Positions 49,040 through 61,549 of a stretch of 64,000 bases of DNA are shown piece by piece. The notes below the pieces were generated by a model, which saw nothing but the letters and a program-made list of their open reading frames with translations, was not told the DNA's origin and ran no database searches. Every line of letters starts with the position of its first letter. Positions within the stretch are counted from its first letter, which is position 1. Both the position numbers and the translations under genes were made by a program. The DNA comes from Cephalopachus bancanus (Eukaryota > Chordata > Mammalia > Primates > Tarsiidae): positions 11,427,001 through 11,491,000 of the forward strand of contig JAPVLO010000019.1 of NCBI GenBank assembly GCA_027257055.1, written 5' to 3'.

Positions 49040-49770
49040 CAGATATCAATATTTGTTATAGAGCTGCACTATACCAGATGCTGCTGATAAGGGTAGATAA
49101 CTAGACCACTGAAATATAATTGGGATACCATAAATAGAATTATGTGCATGTTTAATTTAAGTTGACTGAAAATACCAAATGGGGAGAAAGAATTAAGTGA
49201 AACCAGAATTTTCAAAAACTGCTTGTGGCAGTATGAATTGGTCGCACCACTTTGGATAGATATTAAGTAAATATTTGTTAAGCTGAAAATACGAATACTC
49301 TGTATCCTATATACATTACAGAAAACCCAGAACTTATAAAGAAGAAAATAGGATGTTCAATGATGTTTCTTCTGTAGTGGTAAAATATGGGAAAAAACAT
49401 AAATATTCATTAAAGAGAAACACATGAATTGTGGTGTTTTCTTTTTTTCCCCTTTTTCCTTTTTTTTAGAAAGCAGGATTTATTGAGGACAGAAAAGCTC
49501 CCACAGTGGGAGGAAACCCAAGGGGGTTGCCAGAATTGTGGTATTTTTAAAGAGTGTAATAACACAGAGCAATTACAATAAATTAGATTATATTTATATG
49601 CATTGATGTTTAGATAAAAAAATGTTAAATGATAAAACAAACAATACTCTATAAACATATGTATATACATGCGTAGCTATGCTACACACTAGTTAGTTTC
49701 ACATGCATGAGCAATACAAGCAGAAACATATTTCAGGACAATGATTTATCTTTATGTGTTAAGTTGTACA
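49040..49770 (+). mobile_element. Old L1 (L1M-type) ORF2 fragment, interrupted by an R-region retrocopy
   Basis: Degenerate L1 ORF2 end: ACTGCTTGTGGCAGTATGAA, ATATGGGAAAAAACATAAATA, then (after a 92-bp insert plus duplication) GAATTGTGGTATTTTTAAAG and CACAGAGCAATTACAATAAA. The break falls inside the well-known ORF2 text, which makes the uninterrupted order easy to see. Confidence 0.65.
49441..49532 (-). mobile_element. Retrocopy of an ERV1 LTR R region with poly(A) tail
   Basis: On the minus strand: TGGCAACCCCCTTGGG ... AATAAATCCTGCTTTCT (49532-49468, 65 bp), then an A-rich tail with a few G (49467-49441). Flanked by a 15-bp duplication GAATTGTGGTRTTTT (49426-49440 and 49533-49547). It covers the LTR R region from the inferred cap site to just before the inferred poly(A) site, with no U3 or U5. 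Confidence 0.85.
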
Positions 49771-51059
49771 TGAGATTTGTGCTTTAGGTATCTTTCTTGT
49801 AAAATGAGAGCAACGAAAATCCACTCAGGGTTTGTTTTGAACCGTCCCTGTCTGCATATTGAAAACAAATAGAACATGTAAAGTGAAAACATTGAGAGAG
49901 GAAAAAAAAAACAAGGAAAGGGTAATATTGTTTATCATTACTTTATGAAGAAAGCTCGTCTTGAATTAAATCTTCTAAAGGGAAAAGAAAGCTGAATTTT
50001 GGAATCAAGGCAAGAAGTTGCAAGACCTAGGTTGTGAATAACAAGAGCAGCCGTGCAGTGTAATGAAGTTGTATAATGTTTAGTAGAAGACACTAAGTTA
50101 ACGTGGAATAAAACACTTATTATGCAGCTATAAACACATAAAATGGAAAAAAAATTAAACTTGAATAAAATTCTTCAAAGAAATGATTTTATAGCTCTGG
50201 TGCACAAATTCCAGCAAGCAGTCTCCTGGAAAGAGTGACCTGGCCACACTTGTTTAAAGTCATAGACTTTCTTTCATGCACCAGGTCTTTACAATCTTTT
50301 TAATTGAGCAGAGTACAGAGCAATAGGATACAGATCAGTACAACTTCCTTGGATATAATTCAATATTAGTGAAAGAAGAATTGTGTTTTAAACATAAACA
50401 GATGCACATACCAAAAGTTTAGTGGCTGCTCAATGCATGGTTCATCCTTCCTTACCTTTGAGTTTAGTAATGCAAATAAGAGAGCAGTGAAGTCCTCTTA
50501 TTGTAAGGAAGATGGAAAAGGTTAAGTCATTCATGCTTAGTTGTTTACTCATGAAGATATTCATTTAAAGAGTCTTCACCTAAAAAAAGCTCTCCATGAA
50601 ACTAAGTAGTGAGGTTTTGCACAACTTAGTTTTACTATATCAAAAATATCTTAACTACAAATTTCTTGACTAAGATTATCTAGTTGCCAAAGATATTTAA
50701 ATGATGAGTGGAATATTCAAATAATTCCAAAAACCTATAAACTATGTTAAGTGAAATTGGGAAATAGTTATTAATTGGAAAAAATAAATCTATGATGTTA
50801 TTGGACTTAGTGTCCACTCAATAGTAGTAGGAAAACTCACTAAAAGCAACTTACTACCATTTTCCGACTCTAATACATATATGTCACATATTTTTCAATT
50901 TTTAATGGATCCCACTTATTTTTAAATTTATCAAATTATTAAATTATGAACACAACTAACTATTTCATGTACATTATTCAAAATTCACCCTTCAATATGC
51001 TAACAATAAAGTAATGTATACATGCTTTTGTCTGAACTTCATAAATCCAGTGAAATTCT
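49771..51059. other. Intronic sequence, nothing recognised
   Basis: Unique-looking AT-rich DNA. Confidence 0.5.
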
Positions 51060-51190
51060 GTGTTCATTGTAATTAATCAGGCCATGTTTTGTTGATTGAT
51101 CATTTCATCCACTTTCTTATTTCCAGAGTGGAACAGTGCCCAGACCATGTAAATACTCAATAAATACTTACTGAATAAATGAGAAAATGA
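51060..51190 (+). repeat. L2 3' end remnant
   Basis: GAACAGTGCCCAGACCATGT then ACTCAATAAATACTTACTGAATAAATGA, the sense L2 end. Confidence 0.65.
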
Positions 51191-52736
51191 GTGAAAGTAT
51201 AATAATTTTTATGTTCTGTGTTTATTTTCAAGAGAATGACTTTGATATGCACAGAAATAAAGTGAACTGCACAATATGTCTGAGGGCCAGACAGTGACAG
51301 AATCACAAAACTCGTACATTATTCTTTATCTTCACTCCACTTTGGACATAGATACCTATTTTATCAAACTTAGTGAAGATAGAGAGAGAAATGAGACATA
51401 CATTTTGGAAATACACATGCAGATTTCGGTGATTGAAAGAAAAATGGAAAAAAGCTGATAAAAAAACTCATTTATAGTCATCAGTTGACTCACTTGAACA
51501 GGTGCCAAGTTCTACCCAATCACAGTCCTGTGTGCACTCTTTCACCAATCTACATCCTTTCCCGGGAAGGGAAGTGGAGTGCTCTGGTGCCCACCAGTTC
51601 TCAGCAGATCAGCCAGCTCCAGAGCACAGGTTCTTCCCTGCCTCACTTCTGTGCCAGGTGCCCAACTGCCACCGGGTTTGAGTCTTGGCTGCATGGTAGT
51701 CTTTCATTTTATCTCACTACATGATTATGTGACATATCAGAATTATTCTCCTAGAATTTAAACAGAGATTATATATTATTGCTTCACTCAAACTACGTTG
51801 GGAAACTTAGAAAATGTGAATAAAATTTAATTACAGTTAAGATTGATACATGTGAGTGCTAAAATGGTTGATGAATTGTAGGAGACACTCTGAGGTCAGT
51901 TTTATAAAATTCAGTAATGGATAAAGAGGTAGATGCCTTGTAATCTTAGTGAATTTCTTCAAAATGATTCATGAATAAATGTAAAAAAACTGGATTCATT
52001 CGTGTATAAGAATCTAGCATTGTCATGACAATTTTGTCTTTTCCATAAACAAATGGAGTATGCAAAAATTAATCCTTACTAAATAACACTCCATTTGTGG
52101 TTTTATCAATTTTCATTGCTGAACACCTACATTTTTCTCTGCATGGATTATTATTTTCTTACTCTACATTTACTTTAGTATCCTGGAAGAATACATTCTC
52201 TACATTTTGAAAAAAATAGTCTAGATTTAATATGCACAATTAAAAGATCGTTGCCTTTATTCCTACCTCTAGCAATATCAGTATTTACATATAACAAGCT
52301 CACAGTAAATGTTTAAATAATTAATTTTGGTTTACTTTACAGCAACAAAAAGAGCAAAGAAAGTATTTAGATTGTAGGCCAACTCATCGTTTTTTATTTA
52401 TACCCTATTAGCTAAAACACCAACAACCAATGTATCCAAAGTCATCTCAAGTATAGAATACATTACTAAATCAGTCACCTCATCAACACACAAGTATCTA
52501 ACTACACTTAAGTGTTTGTAAAATACAAACTGAAATGGCACTCAAATATTAATTAAAAGAAATATAAGAAAGACACTAATCAGAAACATATGTTCTCATT
52601 CTTCCTTTCTAATGTTATAATGCACCAATGACGCATATCCTATACTCTTAACACTGCCTCTATAAAGCTTTTTATCCTGTACATTTAGTATTAGTCTCTT
52701 GAATTCGGTATGACCTCACTGATTATTTGCATTATT
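51191..52736. other. Intronic sequence with a small GC-richer block
   Basis: 51480-51700 is GC-richer (CCCGGGAAGGGAAG, CCAACTGCCACCGGG) and overlapped by two chance frames on the plus strand. I do not recognise it as a repeat or exon. Confidence 0.45.
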
Positions 52737-52748
52737 AAAGCTAGTGAA

Positions 52749-53044
52749 GACCGGGCTCAGTGGATCCCAAATCTCAGCACTTTGGGAGGCCAAGGCGAGT
52801 GGATTGCCTGAGCCTGTGGGTTCAAGACCAGCCCGGGGAACTTGGAGAGGCCTCATCTCTACAAATAAATCAAAAATTAGATCGGTGTGGTAGTGCATGC
52901 CTATAGTTTCAACTACTTGGAAGGCTGAGGAGGAAGGATTGCCTGAGCCCAGCAGGTCAATGCTGGGATGGTTGTGAGCATGCCACTGCACTCCAGCCTG
53001 GGCAACAGAGTGAGACGCCAACTCAAAAAAAAAAAAAAAAAGAA
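52749..53044 (+). mobile_element. Alu SINE, intermediate subfamily
   Basis: Starts ACCGGGCTCAGTGGATCCC with a short deletion at the A box; B box GTGGGTTCAAGACCAGCC. Target duplication AAAGYTAGTGAA at 52737-52748 and 53045-53056. Confidence 0.92.
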
Positions 53045-53056
53045 AAAGTTAGTGAA

Positions 53057-53917
53057 ACTTTTGGAAAAATCATATCAAATATGACATCATGAGAATATGC
53101 AGATTTGGAGAACAATGGATTTCACTCAATTACTTATTATCTTCATATTTGATATCTTTGGTTTTGTGAAGTTGCTCTAATATTCTCTGCATGGTGGCAT
53201 TTTGATTAATGAGGATTCTGAACAAAGAAAATAAGTTGAAGCATAGGGAGTAGTTAGGCAGTGGCATATGATACTAAGATAAATACATGAATTTTATGTC
53301 CATAGGGATCATAATATTTTGCTCTTGGTTTCCTTTTGTATATTTACACTAGATGTGGTTCTGCAACTAGATAAGCAGACTGAAATCTGTATACATTTTC
53401 CTGAGCCTAAGCAGATGTCATATGTGCTAGAGAGTGTTTTGGCTTAAGATTCATATTTTTGTTCTATTGAGTATTGTGGTTGTCTGCTGAAATGATTTAA
53501 GGAGCAGTTAACCATGAGTGATTTTGAAGCATGGAAGGCCTGTTGGCTGAAGGTTTATTCATGCATAGTTCATTTTACTACTACCCAACACAACAACAAT
53601 ATGAAGAAAAGGTCCTGGAGAAAGATAGACATAATAAAAAAACACAACTACAGAATGCTCAATAAAGCTGTGAAAAAAAGGCAAAAACAAGCAAATTTTC
53701 TTTTGAAAATAGAAATCTTCTCCATCAAAATAATTTTGAATATCACTACTAAGTTAGATTATAGAATTTAAATGTTAATTTCTACTATGATTTTTCACTC
53801 ATCATAACAAGTTTTTTTAAATGTCACTTTGGAAGTTTAAAAAAATTGATAATTATTTTAAATGAAGAGTCTTAATTATAGGAACCTCTAAAAACACTAA
53901 TAGTTAAAATAGAAATT
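53057..53917. other. Intronic sequence, nothing recognised
   Basis: AT-rich. The 85-residue frame at 53514-53771 is Lys/Asn/Ile-rich and has no family resemblance. Confidence 0.5.
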
Positions 53918-53933
53918 AGAAATAATAAGTATA

Positions 53934-54233
53934 AACCGGGCTCGGTGACTCAGCCTGTAATCTCGTGCTTTGGGAGGCTGAGGTGAGTGGATTGCCTGAG
54001 CCCGCGGGTTCGAGACCCGCCTGGGCAACTTGGCGAGACCTCATCTCTACAATAAATCAAAAAATTAGCTGGGCATGGTAGCACACGCCTGTAATTCCAG
54101 CTACTTGGAAGGCTGAGGCGGAAGGATCGCCAGAGCCCAGCAGGTCGAGGCTGCAGTGGCTGGGAGCAGCCACTGCACTCCAGTCTGAGTGACAGACTGA
54201 GACTCCAACTCAAAAAAAATAAATAAATAAAAT
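53934..54233 (+). mobile_element. Alu SINE, young lineage-specific subfamily
   Basis: Perfect 16-bp target duplication AGAAATAATAAGTATA (53918-53933 and 54234-54249). B box GCGGGTTCGAGACCCGC intact; right-arm hairpin GCAGTGGCTG/CAGCCACTGC intact with a GGAG loop. AAAT tail. Confidence 0.95.
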
Positions 54234-54249
54234 AGAAATAATAAGTATA

Positions 54250-54971
54250 TTAAAGTAATTCTTATAACAATTATTTGAATAAAAACTTTAAAGAAAACAT
54301 TGGAGAGTAGTGTTAGTACAAATATACATAAATCAGTAAATAAACAAACAAATGGTAGTAAAAATAAAACCACATTTACACAGAAGAAAAAAATTCAATA
54401 GTACAACTTGATTTCTTATAAAATGAATTATTTTAATAAATGGATTAGAATAAAATAATGAGTTTTTAATTTCAGAAGTTTTTGGTCAATAATTATCTTT
54501 TATGGCTCATTAATTTACAAAGAAATGCTTTAAGCAAGCTGCAAGAGCTGTTTAGCACAGGAATGACAACGGGATTTACAACACATGAGCTATTCTGATC
54601 AATTTGTGGCCGTGGCCTGGAATGACAGATGGAGACGGCTTCTCCTAAGCTCCATGGAAAGGAGCGCTATGAGTGATTAGAATGTCTCATTCAAGCACAA
54701 GTTGCTCATATTTACAATCATTTCTCTCTTTCAAAGGAGAAGTAAATTGAACATAATCACGGTAATTTGAAGAGTAAATAGTTTACTTGAGAACCACAGC
54801 CACTGTACCACATGGACACAGGTACACTGCAAAATACTTTTCTCTAAAATAGTAAAATTCTGAGGCTAGGGAGTAAGTTATCTCATATATTCATTACTAA
54901 TTTTTTTTTCACAGTGATCAGTGTGTGTTATTGACTGACTATCTGAAGGTCTAACCTCATAATAAACTTTT
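54250..54971. other. Intronic sequence, possible conserved non-coding block at 54520-54810
   Basis: 54520-54810 is less AT-rich, contains CpGs (CAACGGGAT, GAGACGGCTT, GAGCGCTATG) and matches no repeat I know. Conservation can only be guessed. Confidence 0.35.
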
Positions 54972-54988
54972 AAAACCCACGACATGAA

Positions 54989-55695
54989 CAGACGCTGGCA
55001 AGGATACAGAGAAAAACAGATGTTGGTGAGGATGTGAAGAAGCGGGAGCTCTTCTACACTGTTGGGAGTGCAAACTAGTTCAACCTCTATGGAAAACAGT
55101 GTGATGGTTTTTAAAAGAACTAGAAATAGACCTTCCATACAACCCAGCAATCCCCTTTCTGGGAATATATCCAGAGGGGCCCATGTCATTCTACAAGAAA
55201 GATACTTGCACGTACCTGTTTATTACAGCACTATTCACAATAGCAAAAACATGGAATCAACCCTACTGCCCATCAAGGTGGACTGGATAAAGAAAATGTG
55301 GCACATATACATGATGGAGTATTATGCAGCCATAAAGCAAGACAAAATTATGGACTTCACAGCAACTTGGACGGATTTAAAGTCCATCATACTCAGTGAT
55401 CTATCACAGGTCAAAGAGCCGAACACCACATGTTCTCACTCATAAGAGGGTCCTGGAAATTAATCACAGTACTGAAAGAGAGAGATCCGCAGTAGTGAGA
55501 CACTGCCAGGGGAGGGAGCAGGAGAGACATAACATCACTAAGGGTACCTGATCCTAAATCAGGGGAGTGAGGACCAGTTGGAGACCCAAACTCCATCTGC
55601 GCGTAGACTACTTATGTACCTATCCTGACTTGTATTCCGCATCTTTACAATAAAATAAAGAGAAATAAAATAAAAGATCCAAATAGATAAATAAT
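54989..55695 (+). mobile_element. 5'-truncated L1, older 3' UTR type
   Basis: ORF2 end (ACACTGTTGGGAGTGCAAAC, TACAACCCAGCAATCCCCTT) then a 3' UTR with GGACCAGTTGGAGACCCAAA, shared with the 7.6-kb copy but not with the young type. Imperfect duplication AAACCCACGACATGAA at about 54972-54988 and 55696-55712. The first part is internally duplicated (GACGCTGGCAAGGATACAGAG then GATGTTGGTGAGGATGTGAAG). Confidence 0.88.
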
Positions 55696-55929
55696 AAACC
55701 CCACAGCATGAAGCAATAGACTAGTGGGAATGGCAAAGAGTAAACTACACCAGTTTGTCCAGAGACAAAACAGAATCACTTGTGTTTTGCGCAATGTTGC
55801 TTCAGATAGCTTCACTAATAGTTACTATTCTTCATTAAAGACAAAAAGCAAAGCACTTTCTACAACTGTCAGTTATGACGGAGCTCTCACAAAAGGGTTG
55901 AGAACATTACAATAAAGAAAACATATCAA

Positions 55930-56239
55930 GGCTGGATGCAGTAGCTCACATCTGTAATCCCAGAACTTTGGGAGGCTGAGGCAAGAGGATCTCTTGAGTA
56001 CAGGAGTTTGACAACAGCCTGGGCAATATAGCAAACCTCGTCTCTATGAAACAATGAGAAAATAAAGAGTTGGCATGGTAGTGTGCCCCTGTAGTCTCAG
56101 CTACTCGGGAGGCTGAGGCAGAAGGATCGCCTGAGCCCAGGTGGTCAAGATTCAAAGAGCTATGGCTCATGCTATGGCCTGCGTAAGAGTGAGACCCCAA
56201 CCAAAAAGAAAAAAGAGAGAGAGAGAAAAGGAAAGAAGC
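55930..56239 (+). mobile_element. Alu SINE, old AluJ-like
   Basis: GGCTGGATGCAGTAGCTCAC start, GGAGTTTGACAACAGCC B-box region, tail AAAAAGAAAAAAGAGAGAGAG. Diverged, with no clear duplication. Confidence 0.88.
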
Positions 56240-56337
56240 CACATCAAATGAAATAAATGAATAAAAAGGAAAACTAGATAAAAACAAAAAAAGAAACTAC
56301 TAAGAAAACCTCTTTTAATTAGTCTGCTTTTAACATA

Positions 56338-56795
56338 CAGATGGCCCTTGAATAACACAGGTTTGAACTGTGTGAGCATGCTTATAAGCAGAATTTTTCA
56401 ATAAAAGTTACACTAAGTGTGTCTGCCTCTCTTTCCCATTTCCACTTCCTCCACCTCTTCCACCTCTGCAAGACCAATTGTTCTTTTTCCTCCTGCTCTG
56501 GGGCTTTCAATGTGAAGACACTGAGAATGAAGCCCTTTATGGTTATCCACTTCCACTTAATGAATAGCACATATATTTGCTCTTCCTTATGATTTTCTTA
56601 TTACTATTTTTGTTTCTTAGGCTTTCTTTCTTGTAACATGTATGGCATACACAATATATGTTAATTGACTGTTTTATGTTACAGGTAAGGCTTCTGGTCA
56701 ATAGGAGTCTGTTAGTAGTTTTTAGGGAGTCAAAAGTTATACATACATTTTCAGTGAGCTGGCAGCCCTCATCCCCACTGTTCAATGATTAACTA
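56338..56795. mobile_element. Tigger/pogo-type DNA transposon, non-autonomous
   Basis: Starts CAGATGGCCCTTGAATAACAC after TA and ends GTTCAATGATTAACTA before TA; the two ends are decayed inverted repeats. Internal GGTTTGAACTGTGTGAGCAT, TTAATTGACTGTTTTATGTTAC and GGTAAGGCTTCTGGTCAATA blocks fit the Tigger7/MER44-like group. Confidence 0.75.
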
Positions 56796-57279
56796 TACAT
56801 TATTACAAATGCATTGTATACGTATATATATACACATACATATATACCCATGTCACATGTAATCATAAATTTTGGAGAGGGTCTATAATTCAAATATATT
56901 TTTCTTGAAAATCATCACATTCTTCAGAGTTCCGAAAGAGATGAAAAATCTTCTGTGATTCATTTATCATTAAAATTTTTCAGGGATGAAAAATATCTAC
57001 TGTTTACCAGATGTCGTGTCCATTATCTATACATATCTTCCCTAAATTGTCTACCTTTCTTTACAAAATTATGTGTTTGGCAAAATAGATATATCAGTTA
57101 ACAAATAATTTGGTTCCTATTTATTTAGACATTTTCTTTCTTCTCTTTTGAAAACTCCTATTTTCCCATTTTGATGTAAACAATTATGCATGATTTCTTA
57201 AATTATTTCTGTAACAGGTCAGAGTAGTAAATGTAACTTTTTTTAAAGCATAATAATGATAGATATGAAAAAATATAAT
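56796..57279. other. Intronic gap, nothing recognised
   Basis: AT-rich, with a TATA/CATA-rich stretch at 56818-56850. Confidence 0.5.
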
Positions 57280-57890
57280 GTCCTGTTCTTGTTTTCAAGG
57301 AATACACAATCTATTAGAATATTTTAACAACAATATAGGCTGTAGATTTAGGTATGAAATTAGTACTACAGACCATGCAGATTTAAATAACAGCAATGGG
57401 AATGCTTACTAGGTGTCAGATTCGAGAGAAAGATAAATTATAAATGGGCATAAAAATACAAGACTTTAAGTAGATTAAGAAGAAAGAAGATTGATTCGCA
57501 AGGGTCAGAAGACAGAAAACATGAGAAAGTCGTAAAAGTGGGAATATGCAAGAGATTCTTGTGTGGTAAGTGGGTTGAGAATTAGTATTAATTTATTTTT
57601 ATTATGTAAATTTGGGTTAGATCTTGAAGGGTTTATATTCTAGGCTAAGAATTTTAAATTTTATGATAAATATAAATCATATCTGTGTAAAGGAGAATAA
57701 TGAAGGAATTTGAGCTACTGACAAGATATAGGTGATTAATGTGTTATGTTAGTCTTAATATAAGAAAAAGACATAGGAAGACAGATGAGAAATCTGACAC
57801 AAGGAAACAAGGTAATTACAAAAGTTTAAGTTATATTAGTTTTATTTTGAGCAAAGATATTAAGAGTGAGAATAAAAGAGCTGTAGGGTC
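57280..57890 (-). repeat. L2 LINE remnant
   Basis: Ordered antisense L2 blocks: TTTTCAAGGAATACACAATCT, TAGATCTTGAAGGGTTTATAT, TATTCTAGGCTAAGAATTTT, AAAGGAGAATAATGAAGGAA, then GTTAGTCTTAATATAAG and GAGAAATCTGAC. Confidence 0.65.
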
Positions 57891-58009
57891 TCTAGAGGCA
57901 AAATCATGCTAAATTTAATTTGTGATTTGCAGTATATAGAGAACTGTTCCTACAAGAAAGTAGAACACTATACTTTTCAAAAAAAGGAAAGAAGAAATAC
58001 AAATAGAAA

Positions 58010-58230
58010 AGAAATAGTTATTAAACACATTTCTGTGATTGGCATTGACATGGGCAATTTCACATATAATATTCACTATATAATCATAATAATCTCATTT
58101 TCACATAAAGAAACAGACTAAGGGAGATTAGAAACTCTACTTAAAGTTATTTGTTAAGCAAATTTTAAGACTTACATTGGCAACTAAGTTTGCACAACTC
58201 TTAAGTTCAGGTAATTTCTACTACATTGGA
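58010..58230 (-). repeat. MIR-like remnant
   Basis: CTCATTTTCACATAAAGAAAC then GACTAAGGGAGATTAGAAAC keeps the antisense MIR core pattern with heavy divergence. Confidence 0.5.
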
Positions 58231-61200
58231 CTGTAGGAACATGCTAACATTATAGGGTAAGGATGCTTCGGGTTCCCAGAATAATTATGAAAGTGTTCAG
58301 AAGAGGTCAATGCTTAATTCATCTCCTCATTTGGATAAGCTCTTCCAAAAAACATTAGCAATTAGTTATGATGATAAAGAAATTAAGAGTAAAATTTAAT
58401 TTCATCATTTAATGTTAATCTCAAAGAATATATTCTTCTGTTTATTTTTCATTTTTTATTGTTATTTTTCTCACTTAAATATAAAAGCCTGACTTTTAAA
58501 AAAAATTTCTACTGTTCATTTTAAATGCTCAGCTGTATCTCCACGAACACTTAACAAAAGCTTTGGATTAACTAAACTTCATAATATCTATTTTTTTTAC
58601 TTTTGAAATTCTAAAAATCATCAGTCACAATTCCTAGACTCCTTGTTATTTTTTGTTTTTATTGTAGTGCTACTTGACAATTTTAATACTTTATGACTCC
58701 CATATAATGTATATTACATTTTCCCAGAGGTTGCAGTATTCATAATTGTTAAGTGATTTGAAATGGAGCCAAGGCAAAAGTAAACCTATTAAAGTATTTT
58801 AGTATTCTTTAAAGTTTTACTTTCACCCTACAAAGTGTTATTCTTTTATGAAAAATATATCAGGTGTATTCTCTGAAATTGAAAATATAATTACCATTGA
58901 AATTAATGTTACAGATTAGTTCAAATGCTAACAAAGAAATGCCTAATTGTTTTTGATTTATTTAAATAGTCAAAGATTAACTAAATGTTTACTGCCAGAA
59001 AATAGATAAGATGATTCAATAAAAGCACTTCAAAGGTTTATGTGATTGTCAATTCTGTATCGTAGCAAGCCATAAGTGTCACAAGAAGCACATTTAAATC
59101 ATCTTTTGTCAATCATGTAATAAAGAAATTGACCACATAATTGCTTTTATTCCAATTTTCTCAAAGAACAAAATCCAAATAAGTCACCTGGTGGCTTTAA
59201 GTCTCCCAAAGCAAATAGAAAAAGAAATGTAGGCAATCATACAAACAGTATTTTATTATAAAATTGTTCATTAACACCAAGTTAAAAGGATAGCTGCCTA
59301 CTTAGTCACATTAACTATTCATGCAGTTGAGAATAATTCTATTTTATAATAATCTTAGACTTCATGTCACACTCATTACATTATAATCAAAATGTATGTT
59401 ACATAAAGTATGCAGTGACTTTTTAATTTTAAATATTGCCATTTTAAACTCTTTTACTAAAAAAAGAAATGAGAGTAACAAACACATAATTTTTCCTGAT
59501 AAATGAAAAGGGGTGCATTGTTAGGCAAAGAAAAGAGATTCAGTGAAGTTCCTCAGGAAGTCTAGTTACTGTGGTGGAAATGGCATATTAAAGTGGATGG
59601 CAACTTTTGTATTAGAAGCATATTGTGGGTTGATTTTGGTTTTTTAATAAATAGCTGTATTTTAGACACTATATATAACATTATTTGTAAATTAATTCTA
59701 TTTTTTTCCCAAACTGTATTAGAGAATCAATTTCCTCAAATACTCCTGAGATAGAATACAATAAAAAGAGAATGTTTTGAAAGATTAATAAACTTGTATG
59801 GTGGTGATGCTCACCTGGAAAAATTTCAGATTATCTAATGTAATGTCATTTTATCATGCAGAACAAATTTATTAAAATACACTATTTAAAATATTAAATT
59901 GTTTACAAAATAGTCTTATGGAGTGTTTACATGAATAAAACAAAATAAACTGATTTTTATTATTCAATTATTGCACAACCAAGAGAGCAATTCCTAAAGT
60001 TAGGCATAAGTACTAAATATTTAATATATTCAATCTGTAATATATACATAATGAGAGAACTTTACACAATTTCAAAATGATCATAAAATCAAGACCAAAC
60101 TTGAACAGAGGATATAGCCAGATTTTTCAAAAAATCATGGTCTTTAAAAGACAAACTTTCATAATTTTAAAAACAGAAAATATTATAGAATGCATGCAGC
60201 ATATATGTTAAAGTGAAATTATATACATGCATTTGGAGTTGAAAAATAACAGAAATAAGCAACAACAATAAAGATGAAAGTAAAAAATATCTGTGTTCAA
60301 TTTATGCATCCAAAAGACTTTTATAAAACCAAAAAGACTTTCTCAAAATATCAAACCGTTCATCAGTTGCACTTCTGATGATTGCCACCAGAACTGGCCT
60401 TTAAGTTACTTAAGATTGTGGACAGCTTCATTTAAGATGTTCCTGCAGCTTGTTTATATTTTTTATTAACTTTTTTAATAGCACATGCCATTTTAATTAG
60501 CCACAGAATGACAGTCTTACAGCAGTGTCTCTTAAATCTTGCAGCCATCAATAGAATAGATGTACTCAGTCTAATAAGAGGCAGATCTAATAATTCATCT
60601 CTATTTTATCAATTTGGTAATGTCTGAAGTCACTGATGTTTTTAGTGACGTTTATTCCTATATGTAGTCCATAAATTAATAAAATCACACTGACAAAAAA
60701 GCCTACTTTCCTAACTGCTTAGAACACCAAATATTAAAATAACTAAGCAAGTAATTTTGCTATCTGGTTTTACCAAATGTATTATGTTATAAATTGATTT
60801 TTTGGCCTAGCTTGGAAGAGACCCATATGTATCCATCACCATCACTCCTTTGTCAATTTCATAGAATAACTCATGGCTAACATATTTCTCGGTGGTTCTC
60901 AGTGACATCTTTAAACAAAGATGCTTAAAATATTGGTGATATTATTGTGCATTTTTAAACAAAATGTATATGTATCCTGAGAGTTTTTGCTAGAGGTTAA
61001 TGAATTCAGGTTGTTCCACGTGTATTAGTAAGAATTTTATGTCTTTGTTATCACACCAAATTGGAATATAATAAAATTTTTAAGGAATGATCATCAATTA
61101 TTCAGAAGACAAGAGACTGCCTCATCCATCTTCTAAAAGCCCCAATCTATCCTGAACAGAGTGAATTTGCATAAACCTGAGATTTCAGGAAATGATACAC

Positions 61201-61535
61201 CTGATATAATGTTGCTAAGAGAGCACTGATCAACACAATCAATAAGGAAGTTCCTTAAATTAACATCACAGAGACATTTCAAAGTGTATTATATAGATAA
61301 ATTCATCATGTTTGAAAGTGGTAATATGGAACCTCTGATTTAATTCTTTATTCAATGAATAGCTTCACAATCAGAATAGTAAACATTAGTCATAAATTAA
61401 TCCACTAATTATAAAGTTTGTGCTAAAACATCTTATGTCATCCAGAAACCACATTATTTTCATGAGCAAATAACAGATCTTTACTACTTGGGCAAGGAAA
61501 TATTTATAGTAAACCGAAAAAAAAAAAAGAAAAAG
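58231..61535. other. Repeat-poor intronic interval
   Basis: About 3.3 kb without any Alu, L1, LTR or DNA transposon that I can recognise, the longest such stretch in intron 1 here. AT-rich, with no coding signature. Confidence 0.5.
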
Positions 61536-61549
61536 AAAAAGGTAAAAGA

